Counted from the stretch's first letter, positions 24,344 to 36,924 are shown. The stretch is DNA of 64,000 bases from Incurvaria masculella (GCA_946894095.1 OX335647.2:23144001-23208000); one strand, 5' to 3'. Program-made: numbers and translations. The notes: generated by a model from the sequence alone, not told the origin.

Positions 24344-24502
24344 AAGTGGGGAGTGCGGACCAGAGCGCAGCGCCGTCCAACTGGTGGCAGAGCGGGACGG
24401 CGACACCGCTCCGGGACAGCTCCAACTTCTTCTCGTCCACGCACGGCCTGGTCCAGACCCATCCAGGCCTCAAGGACTCCTTTCCCACCCTCAGTAGTAT
24501 AG
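24344..24502 (+). CDS. Lac2: Lac2 common exon 1 in window
   Basis: Encodes VGSADQSAAPSNWW and onward, the polar Ser/Thr-rich stretch that follows the signal region in moth Laccase 2. It enters after gttccag with two bases of a split codon and leaves at ATA-G/gtgagt in phase 1. It precedes the copper domains and has no copper ligand. The upstream exon supplying the signal peptide was not found with confidence. Confidence 0.88.
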   Translation, partial: KWGVRTRAQRRPTGGRAGRRHRSGTAPTSSRPRTAWSRPIQASRTPFPPSVV

Positions 24503-24788
24503 GTGAGTTGTATCCGATTAAGCTAGAAAAGTCGCACCAGTGGCTATTCTTGTAAATGAATTAATTTAAATAAATATTATGTTTTTTCTTGTATTGTAGA
24601 TTACTGTTAAATAAATATTCAACAACCAACATCGGGCTTTATATAACAACATCTACATTGAAGCATTGATCTGCATCGGAATTATTCAGCTGAAAACGCT
24701 GCCTCCGTTATTTTAATTTAGAATTCTATTAATTCATAATTCCCGTAATAAATACCTCCTACTAGCACAGTGTTTAAGATTTTTCCTG

Positions 24789-25040
24789 TCAGTCAGTCAG
24801 CCTCTGTAATGTTTCTCCCGTGCTCCCGGCCCTCAGCGGTACGAAACCACTGCTTTCCGCCGACGCAATTGATGTCGTCTTCCCACTTGGCGGGTGGTCT
24901 TCCCACACTCCGTTTTCCTGTCCACGGCCGCCAGTGCAGGACACGGTTACTCCAACGGTCGTCGTCCCTCTGACTTGACCAGCCCACTGCCATTTGAGCT
25001 TGGCCACCCGGTGTCCAATATCGATTATACCAATATACAT
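24789..25040 (-). pseudogene. Non-LTR retrotransposon reverse-transcriptase tail fragment
   Basis: Minus-strand peptides split over two frames read KLKWQWAGQVRG, RDDDRWSNRVLHWRPWTGKR and SVGRPPAKWEDD. This is the conserved C-terminal region found after the reverse transcriptase in RTE-like and related LINEs, where the usual form is WAGH...RPRTGRRSVGRPPTRW. A frameshift near the middle and the short length show it is a dead fragment. It lies in the 24503-25152 intron of Lac2, antisense to it. Confidence 0.75.
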
Positions 25041-25152
25041 TTATTTAACGCTTCACCTGCGTTGCGAACATTGACTGCGAAGATTGAACATCCAAACCTT
25101 TTGATGTGATTTGATTTGAAATATAATAGTGTCTTGTGTACGGCGCCCGCAG

Positions 25153-25441
25153 GTAGCTTCGGCAGTACGATAGAACCCTCGTCGAACCCGTTCGCCGCCA
25201 AGATCGGCGGCGGCCCGCTGAGCGGCGGCGTCCGCTCCAACCCGCTGCCGCCGCTCGCCACCAACCCGAGCGGCAAGTCGCCGTTCCGGCACCTCGACTT
25301 CACGAGCAGCGCCACGGCGGAGCTGCGGCGGAACCCGGCGCTGTCGGCGCCCGACGAGTGCGCGCGCGCCTGCCGCGAGAACGAGCCGCCGCGCATCTGC
25401 TACTACCACTTCACGCTCGAGTACTACACCGTGCTGGGGGC
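25153..25441 (+). CDS. Lac2: Lac2 common exon 2: Cys-rich N-terminal region
   Basis: Begins in phase 1 after cgcccgcag and ends in phase 2 at CTGGGGGC/gtgagtg. It encodes a Gly/Pro/Ser-rich linker, then ELRRNPALSAPDECARACRE and ICYYHFTLEYYTVLGA. This is the Cys-rich segment plus the first strand of cupredoxin domain 1 that distinguishes insect laccases from fungal ones. It is much more GC-rich than the flanking introns. Confidence 0.95.
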
Positions 25442-25467
25442 GTGAGTGTCTTTTGAGTTACTTTTTT

Positions 25468-25595
25468 TTTTTATGTGACTGGACATGGATGGCTAATACC
25501 ACAAGTTCTGTCATGGTATTAGCCCAACACACCACATGGGAACTAGGTGCCATGCCAGGACCTTCCTTATATTGCACGGCTACATTGAACTGGTT
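25468..25595 (+). repeat. Interspersed repeat family R, fragment in Lac2 intron
   Basis: Contains GACATGGATGGCTAATACCA and GCCATGCCAGGACCTTCC. It starts 27 bp after the splice donor. Confidence 0.7.
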
Positions 25596-26454
25596 GAACA
25601 TTGAACTTGTTAGGGTTTAAGTCACAATAGATCTTCTCAGGTCGCAGTGACGTCGAGCTACGGACACCGATTAGGGTCTGTAGGGCACGACACCCAGTTT
25701 CAAATAATAGGGTTTCGTACCGTTTTCAACCAACATTTGAAGCCTTTACATTTGGTTTAATATTGGCGTGTTTAAATTAGGAGAGGAAACCATAAACATT
25801 ATGTACTTTTTGAATTCTTGCTTTATTTTCAAGTTAACACACAAGAAAGGATAGAATTTGTGTTTTATAAGTAACAGAATCTCTTTCTCCTAATGTGTCT
25901 TTCTGATCATCTTACTTTGTATCCATAAAACTTTTGACATGCTCTCCTTGCAAACTGTCGAAGATATTCTTAAGCGTAGGTAGTCCTAAATCATCTCTTC
26001 TGACTTAACTTTTAATCTAAAAAGTGTATTCTGAGGACTTGCGTCCAAACTTGCAGTTGCTTGCAACAAACTATAACTAGCGTGAAAGTACCAATCACGA
26101 ATTAGTTACAAATCCAGATCGACGAATACTGATTATTTCCTTCACGATCCACTGACTCCATCCGTTCGAGTTCTGCATGTAAATCTTGTGCGGAGAGAAA
26201 TTGCGGCTTTATAAGAGACGGTAATAACGAGCGAAGAGATGATTTCTGTCCGTCCAACAATGAAGCACTTACTTCCGGCGTGTGCCGCGGGCGACGTACT
26301 GACAGATAACACGACAACGGTACCGCCACTTATCGCTATATTAATTCTTACGTTAGAACTGGTTGCGGCAATGAATATTGTATGGACAAAATGCAAACTG
26401 CTATTGAAGCGAAGTTTACGTGTGGACTTTTGGGGTACCCAATAAAATTTTAAT

Positions 26455-26487
26455 ATCGAGAACGGAAGATTGCAACTTCCGTTCTTG
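26455..26487. repeat. Perfect short hairpin in Lac2 intron
   Basis: GAACGGAAG and CTTCCGTTC arms, extended by TCGA/TTGA, around a loop of about 7 bases. Its origin is unknown. Confidence 0.5.
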
Positions 26488-26859
26488 ATGTTCGTGCAAC
26501 GTAAGTTGCAAAAACGCTCCAAATTTGAAAAAACAAAACGCCATAGTGAACTTTTTTCCTTACATTGAAATTTTAAACGTTTGATTTATATTATAACTTG
26601 TGGTTCAATTAACATAAAAATAGTCACACTGCAATACAATTTGATTACGTCATGCTCATGGGTGACGATTATGTATGAAAAAGTGTCGCAAGAGGCGGCT
26701 AAGCAATAAAAAAAGAGGTGGTTATCGTTATAATCCATTTTGAACTTTTTAGTTAAATACATACTCGTATATACGTATACCGTCACGTTGATTTCCCGGA
26801 GGGACAGGTAAAGGTGATAGAAATGTCATACTTTTTAGTTACTGGTTTATATTGCCTTT

Positions 26860-27035
26860 TATTTATTGGATTTCTATTGCCTTTCCTCATCCCAAAGGTT
26901 GACTGGAAGAAATCACTCTTAGTGATAAGTCCGCCTTTGTGCAGTATTGTTGTTTTGTTGTATGTTTTCTCTGTAATTGTATTTTTGTATATGCACAATA
27001 AATAATTTATTAATTCATTCATTCATTAATTCCTT
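26860..27035 (+). repeat. LINE 3'-end-like relic with poly(A) signal and ATTC repeats
   Basis: Contains ATAAGTCCGCCTTTGTGCAG, a T-rich stretch, then AATAAATAATTTATTAATTC with short ATTC repeats. The region at 53285-53390 has a similar arrangement (ATAAGTCCGCCCTTGT, AATAAAG, ATTATT repeats), as is common at non-LTR retrotransposon 3' ends. Confidence 0.5.
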
Positions 27036-27889
27036 TCAAAACATAATTTGTCGAATCGAAATATCAACCAAAAATTGCTTTCATTAAAAAATGCCGGGTG
27101 TCCCGCGATACTTCAAGTACTATATCTTTATTAATATTCAACGTTGTTCAAAATGGTTCTACTTTCTTCTCCACTCCGGATGCTGGATGAAAAATTGCGC
27201 TTCCTAGAATGATTAGTAAGTTTCCATGAATCGAATTTTTAAATGTTCCAATGAATAGATTCAATAAACTAGCGACAATCTGTAGGGCACGAAAACTGAA
27301 TACGGACAAACAATAATCTCGCACAGCTAGAACCAAAACAAAGACACAGAGAGCCTGTGCCCCCAATCAAGATAACCGCCGCTGTTACAACGCTGCATTG
27401 TATTTGTTTATGACATTTCAAAACGTTTTGCTGCTATTCTCGATTCAGCACGCTGTTATACAACACTTAAATACGCGGATCATTCGGTGGTGTCAGACCG
27501 GGGCTGGTGGATTGTGGAGATATGATCAATTGACACTTGCTTGCGGTCGTTTAGGTAACTTTGTGTGAACTCCGACACGACTGTGACTGGCACGGCACAG
27601 CTCGTCATGCCAGTCATAATGGAGTAGATAAGGTGGGAAAGTGTTTAGATAAAGTTCAAAATGGACGCTGCTAGAATTTGACTTATATTAATGATTAGTA
27701 AACGATATTATATTACCATCAATTATTTTCCCAGCTCTTCTTAGCGAGCTATTAATATTTATTCCGTTATGTATTAATTATTCTCCTCATTTTCTTTCAT
27801 TTTAATTTTGAATGCGTCAAAATTTTTAATGGAATCATCTGCTAGACTAATTGCAATTTCGGTAACATCGATTACGATACCGTTATTTG

Positions 27890-28090
27890 ATTGTGGACAT
27901 TCACTCAAGCGGAGCTTGTAAACTTCCAAACAGTCACATCACCCGGTGGCCTAATCTGAAGATTGCCTCAAAATTGCATCAAAATCGGTCAAGACGGCGT
28001 TTTATTTTGGACATTAGACCTAATGAATCTTCTAAGCTTCCAAACTGCACAGGATCACCCTCTGGGTTAATCTGAATATTGCCTAAAAAA
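27890..28090 (+). repeat. Diverged ~115-bp tandem duplication
   Basis: Two units in direct order, each with GGACATT, CTTCCAAAC, a TCACCC block, TAATCTGAA.ATTGCCT and an A-rich end. It lies in the 25442-29990 Lac2 intron. Confidence 0.5.
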
Positions 28091-28915
28091 TACAAGTTAA
28101 ACATGAGATTGACGGTTGGACCGAAGCTCTGTCTCGTTGACAGCAAAAGTGTTGGACACATTTTCCCGTCTAACTCCCTTCAGCGAAGCGGGTGATAAGG
28201 AAAATAGTCCTAATAAAATAAGCCTACTATTAAATCATTCGCGCCCACAAACAGCGTTGAGGCAGGTGGGCGTCATATCGGTGTAAAGCCTTACGAAATA
28301 CAATAAGACATTTCCTGCAGGCGGCACGAACAGTGCCCTTATTTGAACGCGATAACTTCTCGAATCACGACATAATTTTATTGCCAAGGCCCATTAACAG
28401 TTCAAATACAAGCCTTTCGTTCCATTGCCTTGGTTATTACTGACTTTTATATCTGCTATAATAGCAAAGCCTTATTACGTAAAATACTCACTGAATGCCG
28501 CTAAACAGGATTGTGGAAGGTGTTATAAATTTTAGCATTGACAGGGTGGAATGTGTGAGTTTAACCAAAAAATTAAGATGTATTTATGTATATTTGGATG
28601 CAAATAACTTGTAAGAAAAATCACTGCATTTGCAAAATGTCAGAGGAGTGGTTGATTGTATGTAATGACAGGCAACTGAAGTGCGGCACTAATACTCCGT
28701 ATACAATTTATTCGCACGACACTGCCTTTATCGCTCTCTGTATTCTTTAATGGTTACATTCCAATATTTAAATGGTAACATTGTTGCATGGAAATGAGAA
28801 CATAATTGTGAAAACCTACCTTAAGCTTCCCATTTTTGACACTAAAATCTACTAAAGCTCTAAGCTTAAATATTCTTCATTTTCTTTTTTGATTCCCGCT
28901 CATAGATTATCTCTT

Positions 28916-29192
28916 AAAAACCGGCCAAGTGCGAGTCGGACTTGCACACGAAGGGTTCCGTACCATCGTACAAGATTTAACACAATAAAAAACATGTTTT
29001 TCCCTTTCATTTTTTTATTTTGCCTATTTGTTGTTATAGCGGCAAAATAAATACACACTCTGTGAAATTTTCAGCTGCCTACCTATTACGGTTCATGAGA
29101 TACAGTCCTGTGACAGACGAAAGGACGGACGGACGGACGGACAGCGGAGGCTTAGTAATCTTTTTCACCCTTTGGGTACGGAACCCTAAAAA
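28916..29192 (+). mobile_element. MINE element, copy 4 (in Lac2 intron)
   Basis: Complete head and tail. The GGAC array has about four units. The tail has lost the GGGTTCCGTT block just before CACCCTTTGGGTACGG. Confidence 0.8.
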
Positions 29193-29277
29193 GGATACAG
29201 TAGCGTGGCGTGGGATTATCTATTAAAAATGATACAGTAGCCATAGTAAGTAACAGATAACGATGGGAGCCATTCCA

Positions 29278-29629
29278 GAGCCGGTAGTCTCAGATGTCAC
29301 CAAAATTGGCGTTACGGCAAATCGATCGACCGGCGTTTTCAAATGTATGGAAAAATTGAAGAGCGCGCGCAGTGGGCGTTAAGCGAACTAGCATTTGCGA
29401 GTCCGAGCTTGATTTGACAGCTTACTCGACGTTGCCGTAAATACGTCGACATTGCTGTTTACGTGAACTCCGCGTTTTCATACAAATCGGAAGTCCGCCT
29501 TTGACTTTGACAGCTTGAAGAAGTAAAACCACAGAATATCTAGTAAAAACTTGTATGGAGTTTGACGTTTTTACGGAACTTCGAAGTTACGTAAACGCCA
29601 ATTTAGGTGAGAACTGAGACTACCGGCTC
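29278..29629 (+). mobile_element. MITE family B, intact copy (in Lac2 intron)
   Basis: 352 bp bounded by GAGCCGGTAGTCTCAG and its exact complement. The inner arms contain GCGTT.ACGG and CGTAAACGCCAATTT. It has the same length and internal sequence as 60851-61202, although the outermost bases differ. Confidence 0.8.
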
Positions 29630-29990
29630 AGATCGTTTCAGAATTGAAACAGGTCACTGTCCGTAATTTTCGAAAACGTACGAATCGTACGTGGGTGGAT
29701 TTTACTGCTATCTGTGACTAAATTATGCTGGGCTTGTCTGTACAATGAACACAAAAAATACCAATGTTTAGTAATATTCATTAATTAGTAATATAAAACA
29801 ATTAGAAATATTTCTTCAATGACCTTTCTAGGAAATAAAAAAACAGCTTAACTAGGTTTAGGTAGAGGGGAGCTCAATTGTATGCCGCACCATTTTTCTT
29901 ACATCCTAGAAAGATTATTCCAGAAATATGACTAAATTATATCATCCCTGTAAGCTAAACTATTTACTAAATAGTGATAAAATTTTCCAG

Positions 29991-30275
29991 CGCTTGTCAA
30001 GTATGCACACCCAACGCTACCAACGTGGTGTGGTCGCACTGCCAGTGCGTACTGGCCGACGGCGTGGAGAGAGGCATCCTCACCGCCAACCGGATGCTGC
30101 CGGGACCCTCCATCCAGGTCTGCGAGAACGACAAGGTCGTCATCGACGTTGAGAACCACATGGAGGGCATGGAGGTCACCATCCACTGGCACGGGATCTG
30201 GCAGAAGGGCTCTCAGTACTATGATGGCGTACCTTTCGTCACACAGTGTCCCATCCAACAGGGAAACACGTTTAG
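29991..30275 (+). CDS. Lac2: Lac2 common exon 3: first copper motif HWHG
   Basis: Joins ACQVCTPNATNVVWSHCQC and continues through GILTANRMLPGPSIQVCEND to the first copper motif TIHWHGIW, whose two histidines ligate the T2 and T3 coppers. It ends QGNTF before a split Arg codon. Enters after ttttccag (phase 2) and leaves at TTTAG/gtaact (phase 2). This exon covers most of cupredoxin domain 1. All residues expected of a catalytic laccase are present. Confidence 0.97.
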
Positions 30276-30562
30276 GTAACTTATTAGGGCCTCTCCGAAA
30301 TACACTTTTTTTAAAGTTAATATAGCGATATCTAAGTTGATTGTCTAGAATATTTATTTGTATGTTAAAACTTTAGGTAGTGATAATGTGTAAAAAATTA
30401 CCACCAATCTTACCACGTCTTAATTTATAGATCACAAAATGTTCTGTGATTTCTGTCTCACCTCGAGCATACTTAAACAGCAATCCTAAACATTCTTTAG
30501 TCCAGGTCTTTCGACTAAAACTAAACGTATTCTTTAGTATTGACCGGCAAATATCTGTCCAG

Positions 30563-31038
30563 GTATCAATGGACTGGCAACTCAGGGACCCACTTCTGGC
30601 ACGCACACACTGGTCTGCAGAAACTCGATGGGCTTTACGGCAGCATCGTGGTCCGCCAGCCGCCATCGCGGGACCCCAACAGCCACCTTTACGACTACGA
30701 CCTCACCACCCACGTCATGCTCATCAGCGACTGGCTGCACGAAGATGCCGCTGAGCGCTATCCCGGTCGTCTGGCCGTTAACACCGGCCAGGACCCCGAG
30801 AGCGTCCTAGTCAACGGCAAAGGACAGTTCAGAGATCCGAACACCGGATTTATGACCAACACTCCGCTGGAAGTATTCACGATTACGCCAGGAAGGAGGT
30901 ATCGGTTCCGGATGATCAACGCCTTCGCTTCGGTCTGCCCGGCCCAGGTCACCTTCGAGGGACACAATCTCACCATCATCGCCACTGACGGCGAGCCCGT
31001 TCAACCTGTCCAAGTCAACACTATCATTTCCTTCTCAG
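30563..31038 (+). CDS. Lac2: Lac2 common exon 4: second copper motif HFWHAH
   Basis: The longest common exon. It starts YQWTGNSGTHFWHAHTG with the two domain-1 trinuclear ligands, then LYGSIVVRQPPSRDPNSH, the domain-2 core DLTTHVMLISDWLHEDAAER, and NTPLEVFTITPGRRYRFRM. It leaves at TTCTCAG/gtaaac in phase 1. The residues are very close to moth Laccase 2 and no disruption is seen. Confidence 0.97.
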
Positions 31039-32399
31039 GTAAACATTTTTCTTTATCTAATTTCAGATCATTTATTTTGTTATTCTTTTCATATATCTGT
31101 AAAGTTACTTCTACGTTTTTATCAGCATGTATTGAGTTTCTCTCATGTGGTTTTGCTCAATTATATTTACATTTCCGGGGAGATTAATGGTCTGATGATT
31201 AATCCGTCAGCTCAACGAAGCCACAGCACAATTTACACGTCATTACGGGAATCTATCGAGACTCACTTTCCTTGAATCAAGTGCCCCCAGCAGAGAACAT
31301 TTTAATAGCATTAGGCCAAGTATTTCCGGAAAATTAATACGCACTTGTATTAAAAGCGAATTAGTTAAATCTCTACGGTGGTGTTGTGTAACGAGTCAAC
31401 GGTTAATGACCAGCATTTCCACACAAGCTTCAATTCGGAAATCCACTACACGTGTTGACTAGGCTTATCTATTAGGCGTGAGTTAATTTTTATTGAGATG
31501 ACTCGATACCGCTTCAAACTAGTTTGGTATTCAAATGTAACAAGTTGTGCCGCAATAGTCGTAATACTGATATGACTAATTTGCTAATTCTTGTGCGCTC
31601 GCTAGTTGATAAAGACTCTAATGAAGTGGGATCAAATGTAGAACTACATAATATTTATAAGTCTAACTGATTGATGCATGGATAATAAATATAGGAACTT
31701 TCACAAAAACCTGTTCTAGACGAAGCAACTCATGTATCCGCCATCTCAATATTTGAACCACTTTATTTGGCAATCGTCGTAATTGATCGGCAGCAAAGTT
31801 TATTGGGTCTGTTTGCTCTTTTGAATAGACTGCTTGATTTACGATTATTGTAGCACCAGAATTGATAGATTTACAATAAAAAATAGAAAAGAATCGTAAT
31901 GAAGCCGTAGTGACCCAGACAAAATTGATAAATTCGAGTATGCAAAGAGGGAAATAAATTTGATGTTTTAAAACGGTAGATATTTTTGTTTTATAGTTTA
32001 GATATTTAATTGAAGCATTGTAATCAGATTTTTAAAATATCCCGTGTTTTCCATTCATCTACCATACCACTCGTACCGAAGTAAAGTTATATACAATAAC
32101 GGAGTTTTTTAAATCACTTCTGCACCAATGAGAGGTGTTTGTCTTAACATCTTACTTAAAGATTTATCTTTCTTCTATACAGAATGTGTCGAATTCTCTC
32201 TCTTATTTAATCAAGGTTTACGCCGGTTCGGTCTCAGTCAGGAAACACTTTCGTTCTTAGTCGAATTCCCGAACAAGCACTCAATCCGACCATTTTGCTT
32301 ATATATCTATTGTAATGCTAAATTGTGGAATACGCTTCCTGCCCTTATATTAAAGACAATCTTAGGTCGTTTAAGAGGCGTTAAAAGCCTCCGCTCAAG

Positions 32400-32570
32400 C
32401 ATTTGATGAAAGCGGCAATAAATTGTCCGTGCCTTCCATCCAGTTCAGTGTAACCGTGCTCATAAAGGGAAGGTGGTAACCTAATTCCTTCGATAATGTG
32501 GTATATTGGCCTAATATCTTGACGGCAGTAGTGTGGTATTAGCCATCCATATCAGGTTGCATAGAAGAAG
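32400..32570 (-). repeat. Interspersed repeat family R, fragment in Lac2 intron
   Basis: Contains TTTGATGAAAGCGGCAATAA, TCCATCCAGTTCAGTGTAAC and GGTATTAGCCATCCATATC. Confidence 0.65.
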
Positions 32571-32837
32571 TCTCAATGACATTAGCTACCCCCATTATAC
32601 AGTGCTGAATGTTCATGGCAACATTGATCTCATGTTATAGATGTACCATGGCGCCATTTTCCGTTCTATAAATAATATATCATTAGACTTGTTGACATTT
32701 ACTACTCCATAATAACCAATTAATCTTCAACATAAACATAATGATGTCATCGAAGCTACTAGTATTCGATTGAATGATCTGCTGGAACAATGCTGCAAGA
32801 CAATTCGTTCTGAACACACGTTGGGAATGCCTTTCAG

Positions 32838-33022
32838 GAGAACGCTACGACTTCGTAATTGAAGCCAACAACATACCCGGAGCGTACTGGATCCAGGTGC
32901 GAGGACTCGGCGAGTGCGGAGTGAAGCGCGCTCAGCAGCTGGCCATCCTTCGGTACGCGCGCGGGCCCTACCAGCCCGGCTCGCAGACACCCACATACGA
33001 CGTGGGCATACCGCAGGGAGTG
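32838..33022 (+). CDS. Lac2: Lac2 common exon 5, last exon before the isoform switch
   Basis: Encodes GERYDFVIEANNIPGAYWIQ, then VRGLGECGVKRAQQLAILRY and TYDVGIPQGV at the end of domain 2. It enters after cctttcag (phase 1) and ends GTG/gtacgt in phase 0. The clean phase-0 end lets it join either 35368 or 40874, both of which start with a complete Val codon followed by MNPLDA. This donor is therefore the branch point for the two C-terminal cassettes. Confidence 0.96.
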
Positions 33023-33904
33023 GTACGTGCACCGGGGCACCGGTGGGAGGATGATAACGATTCGTTGAATGGCTTTGAACTTACCTGAATCGACAGATGA
33101 AAACATTCCGAAGACCTGCGCTTGATTTGCAAGGCAGAACAGAAAGGTTGACAACTTATTCGTGTGCGTGGCTTCAAAATCGCATTGCTTTTACTGGATT
33201 GTTGGAAAAGCCACTAGGGCTGGGAATGTTTTAGTCTGTTGATTTACACACGCACAATTCCTGTCAATCAAATGCCAGTTTGGGTAAGGGGAACACGAAG
33301 CGTCTACGATTTTCATTCGTGTGATTTGTGTGAAGGTTGTTTTGGGAGTTTCACTTGATAATAGTACTATACATATTTAGCTTGCTTACTTAAAACCATG
33401 AACTGTTTTTTTTTTAGTAGAAGCCAAAGTCCGCTTATAGATAACTCAAGTTTCGAGCGTTATCGTTGTGAGATGACACAAAAGTTGTTACAATTTCGTG
33501 TGAATCCGGGGTTATGTCGTAGCGCTAACGCTCGAAAATGAAGTTATTTATTAGCGGACTTACGCTTCTTTTACATTTAAAACTGACTTTATTTATGAAA
33601 ATAAACAGTTGAATGTGTGTTACAATCTTAACCTTCAATTCAAGAGAACAAGCTTTTATTATTTGATATCACCTGTAGACTATAGTTTGTGATACAATTT
33701 ATAAATTGTACTTAATACACGTTCTTGTTGAAGTTTTGTGATTTTGTAGAAACACGAAATATTTGTTATTTGCACATGTAGAGCAAACAAACGATTTGGC
33801 AGCATGGAGGTCAATGTTTTAAATGCACAGTTTAAAAAACCATTTATAAATATGTATATATAAAATTGCCTTGACCAAAATATCTATGTATGGAAGCCTC
33901 TTAA

Positions 33905-34272
33905 GGTCGGCCCGTAAGCATCTGAAAATTTCGCCTCCCATACAAACGTAGTTTACTAATGATTTGAAAACCACTGTTCCAACTTACCTGATATTTGGTA
34001 TATAATATTAGGCTACAAATATCTGTGTCTGCATGCCTTCGTTGTTTCGGTAAATGTATTCTGGGTCAAACCACAGAGAAAACAAAATTCGTATAAAGAT
34101 TTTCTTTTTGCATTCATTTCATTCGGTTTGGATTTTTCAAAAAAACAAAAGCATGCAGACACAGGTATTTGTTACCTAATATTAGATATTAAATATAAAT
34201 TTAATTGGAATAGCGGTTTCCAAATGATTAGTAAACTACGTTTGTATGGGGAGCATAGCTTACGGGCCGTTC
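33905..34272 (-). mobile_element. TTAA-flanked MITE family E, copy 3 (in Lac2 intron)
   Basis: Complete and inverted relative to the copy at 17001. It starts GGTCGGCCCGTAAGC and ends GCTTACGGGCCGTTC, with TTAA at 33901-33904 and 34273-34276. Confidence 0.85.
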
Positions 34273-34905
34273 TTAACAAATTTTCCTTCCGCTGAATTCC
34301 CACCGAGATTTCATAGAAGCAAATTAATTTAAAACGAGGCTACTTATCAGTTACTACCTTAGATAACGACCATATGCCTTCATACGGCTATTTTAAATAA
34401 CGGATATTGGCAACATAGCACTACCTATGTCAGCAACTCAAGATTCTTGACATGAACCAAGCTGGCAAGTTGAAACACGCCCATTTCATAAATTTCCATC
34501 CATGTTTATTCATGCCCGATTTCTAAACTTTAATAAAACACTCGGATGTAAGTGCACATTTTCTTCGTCGGAATATGCACGTATTTATTAGATTACGCTT
34601 ATGAAGCAATTTACGATAGGTGTACTCGTAATTTAAATTGTGTATCGGCAGCCACTTCAAGGTGCATTTTATGGTGTTGTAACAAAGTATTGCATAGGTA
34701 TGCCAAGGTAAATGTACCTTAATAAGACTCGAAGGTCCAAAGAGGGCGAATCTTTGCTTTGGGATTGACATTATTGAGAACATTCTTGTTTTGCTGACAC
34801 TGTGACCGATTTATGAAAATACCAGTCATTTTTATAGGCATTGTGTTCACGATAAAAAGTACAGTCTGAAGGCATTCATGGGAAACATGAAGGAGGAGGA
34901 GATTA

Positions 34906-35063
34906 CGGACCGAGTGCACGAAAGGATAACAATTAAAATCAACGTCAACGTATGATTAAACACGTCGTCGCTTTGTTTTGACAGTTTGGAAGAAACTCCA
35001 CGCGGTTTACTAAAAGTGATGTGTTTAACATTGTTAACTGCTGTCTCTTCGTGCTATCGGGGC
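34906..35063 (+). repeat. MITE family A, copy 3 (in Lac2 intron)
   Basis: Starts CGGACCGAGTGCACGAA, ends TTCGTGCTATCGGGGC, flanked by TA (34904-34905, 35064-35065). It lies about 300 bp upstream of the cassette A acceptor. Confidence 0.75.
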
Positions 35064-35367
35064 TAGGATGTTATTCAGTAAGATCTTATTCATCTCGTCA
35101 ACTGTTATTTTTCCTAATGCACCTGTTAATAAATAGTATATAGAATTCTACAATTAATGAACTCTGTCCATTGTCTATTACTGCCACAATCAAAACTATC
35201 ACTTGCCATTAGCTGCAGGCTTGACGCTTGGACAGAGTTCATAGACGTAGTTAGTATCACATAGCGACGACAATGTAAAGGTAGAGACCCCTTCCATCCA
35301 CATGTAGTGTTAGCTCGCACGGTGTTGAATAAATGCACGGTTCCGTTTGTCCCCGCTAACTCTGTAG

Positions 35368-35563
35368 GTGATGAACCCGCTGGATGCACGCTGCAACCAG
35401 CGCCGAAACGACGCCGTGTGCGTCAGCCAGCTCAAGAACGCCAACAACATAGACCCGGCCGTGCTGCAGGAGAGGCCGGACGTCAAGATCTTCTTGCCCT
35501 TTAGGTTCTTCGTCTACAGGCCGGAGATGCTCTTCCAACCTAATACTTACAACAGATATTTGG
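35368..35563 (+). CDS. Lac2: Lac2 cassette A, exon 1
   Basis: Encodes VMNPLDARCNQRRND, then ERPDVKIFLPFRFFVYRPEM and FQPNTYNRYL, the start of cupredoxin domain 3. It enters after ctctgtag in phase 0 and leaves at TTGG/gtaagt in phase 1. Its 196 bp equal exactly the length of its cassette B counterpart at 40874. Confidence 0.96.
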
Positions 35564-36711
35564 GTAAGTTCTGCGGCTGTATTCGTATTAGTCAGCCTGC
35601 AAAGAATACTCTTTATTTTGTGTACCAAGCGCATTTTTCTGTTAATACGACATGTGATATATGCTTAAAAGACGCATTTATACTGAATACTATCCCATAA
35701 TTAAATAAATTGCACAATTTTACTCGAACCAGTAACTGTTCCGCCGTCTGTTTTACGACCCATAACTGAGAATTCTCCCAGACAACCTTCCGTTCGTTAC
35801 AAATAAATCAGATCAATCGAGACTTTTGAGACAGGTTAGTTCAAAGTCATGCAAGATTTTTCTATCCGAATGAAATTGATGATTTTTTCTTATTCTTAAC
35901 ATTATATTTCTCTAGTGAAGAGAAGTTTTTTCCTCGCTCAAGTTTTCACTTTAATTTGTGTTTCTGCCAGTAGTTATCCTTGTTAAACTGTGTTAATACA
36001 ACACACTTCAGTCTCGTTGATACCCATTGACATTCTTCATAGAATAAATGGTTGTTGCATGGATGCTGGTGAAGAAGATGAGGAGTTGGTAGACCCTAAT
36101 CACTGAAGAGAGAAGACCATGCATTCGATATCACATCTCGGGCATATGGTCAAAGTGGCGGCATATAGTTTTATATAAAGGTCGTTTTCCACACAGTCGA
36201 AACAAAGCCCCGCGCGCGAATGTGCTCTCAAAATGCGTTCGTGAAGTCACAATCAGTGCTTCACCAGTACTTCATCAGTATTTCACCTATGCATATAATG
36301 TTCGTAAAATAATGTTCTTTGTGAGCAGTAGTCATCAATAAATCACTGTAAACTAGTTTGTAGGTATCAAGGGAAACTTGAAGTTTCTTGTCGGCTCTTC
36401 TTCGCCAGAAGTAATCGAACCGACAGGAAAAAAATTTACGAATCCGAGTGTGTAATATATAATACATAATATATATAATAATGGAGGAAATAAAGAAATT
36501 GAAACTGAAGTTCCACACACCCACACACCCTCGAATATGTTTCAGACTAAGTTTGCATGTGGCATGTTTGTTTAATTTGGGTCGATAGTTTTTGAAAATT
36601 GGAGACAGCGGGTCTCACAGCAGGCGCGCTAGATGCCATATCTCTTTCCCTTTTATGTATAGCCTTAACAATACCCCGATCGGTACAAACAGGTATTTAT
36701 GTAATCCGCAG

Positions 36712-36924
36712 TGGCCCCGCAAGGCGACCACGTGATCAGCTTGATCGACGAGATCTCCTACATGGCGCCGCCCGCGCCGCTGCTCTCGCAGTACGACGAC
36801 GTCAACCCGGAGCAGTTCTGCAACGGGGACAACCGGCCCGCCGACTGCGGCCCCAATTGCATGTGCACCCACAAGGTGGACATTCCGCTCAACGCCATCG
36901 TCGAGATTGTGCTCGTCGATGAAG
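36712..36924 (+). CDS. Lac2: Lac2 cassette A, exon 2
   Basis: Encodes VAPQGDHVISLIDEIS, then LLSQYDDVNPEQFCNGDNRP and CTHKVDIPLNAIVEIVLVDE. 213 bp, the same length as the cassette B exon at 41464. Both splice sites are consensus (ccgcag, gtgcgt) and phase 1. It is strongly GC-rich. The paired cysteines (FCNGDNRP..CGPNCMC) are conserved in Laccase 2. Confidence 0.96.

Noticed and set aside
25025..25409. Two 118-123-codon minus-strand ORFs
   Set aside because: Antisense to Lac2 common exon 2. The composition is Arg/Ala-rich as expected of shadows of GC-rich codons.
32128..32406. 92-codon ORF in a Lac2 intron with AKLWNTLP
   Set aside because: The motif weakly resembles a LINE reverse-transcriptase end, but the rest does not align, so it is not called.
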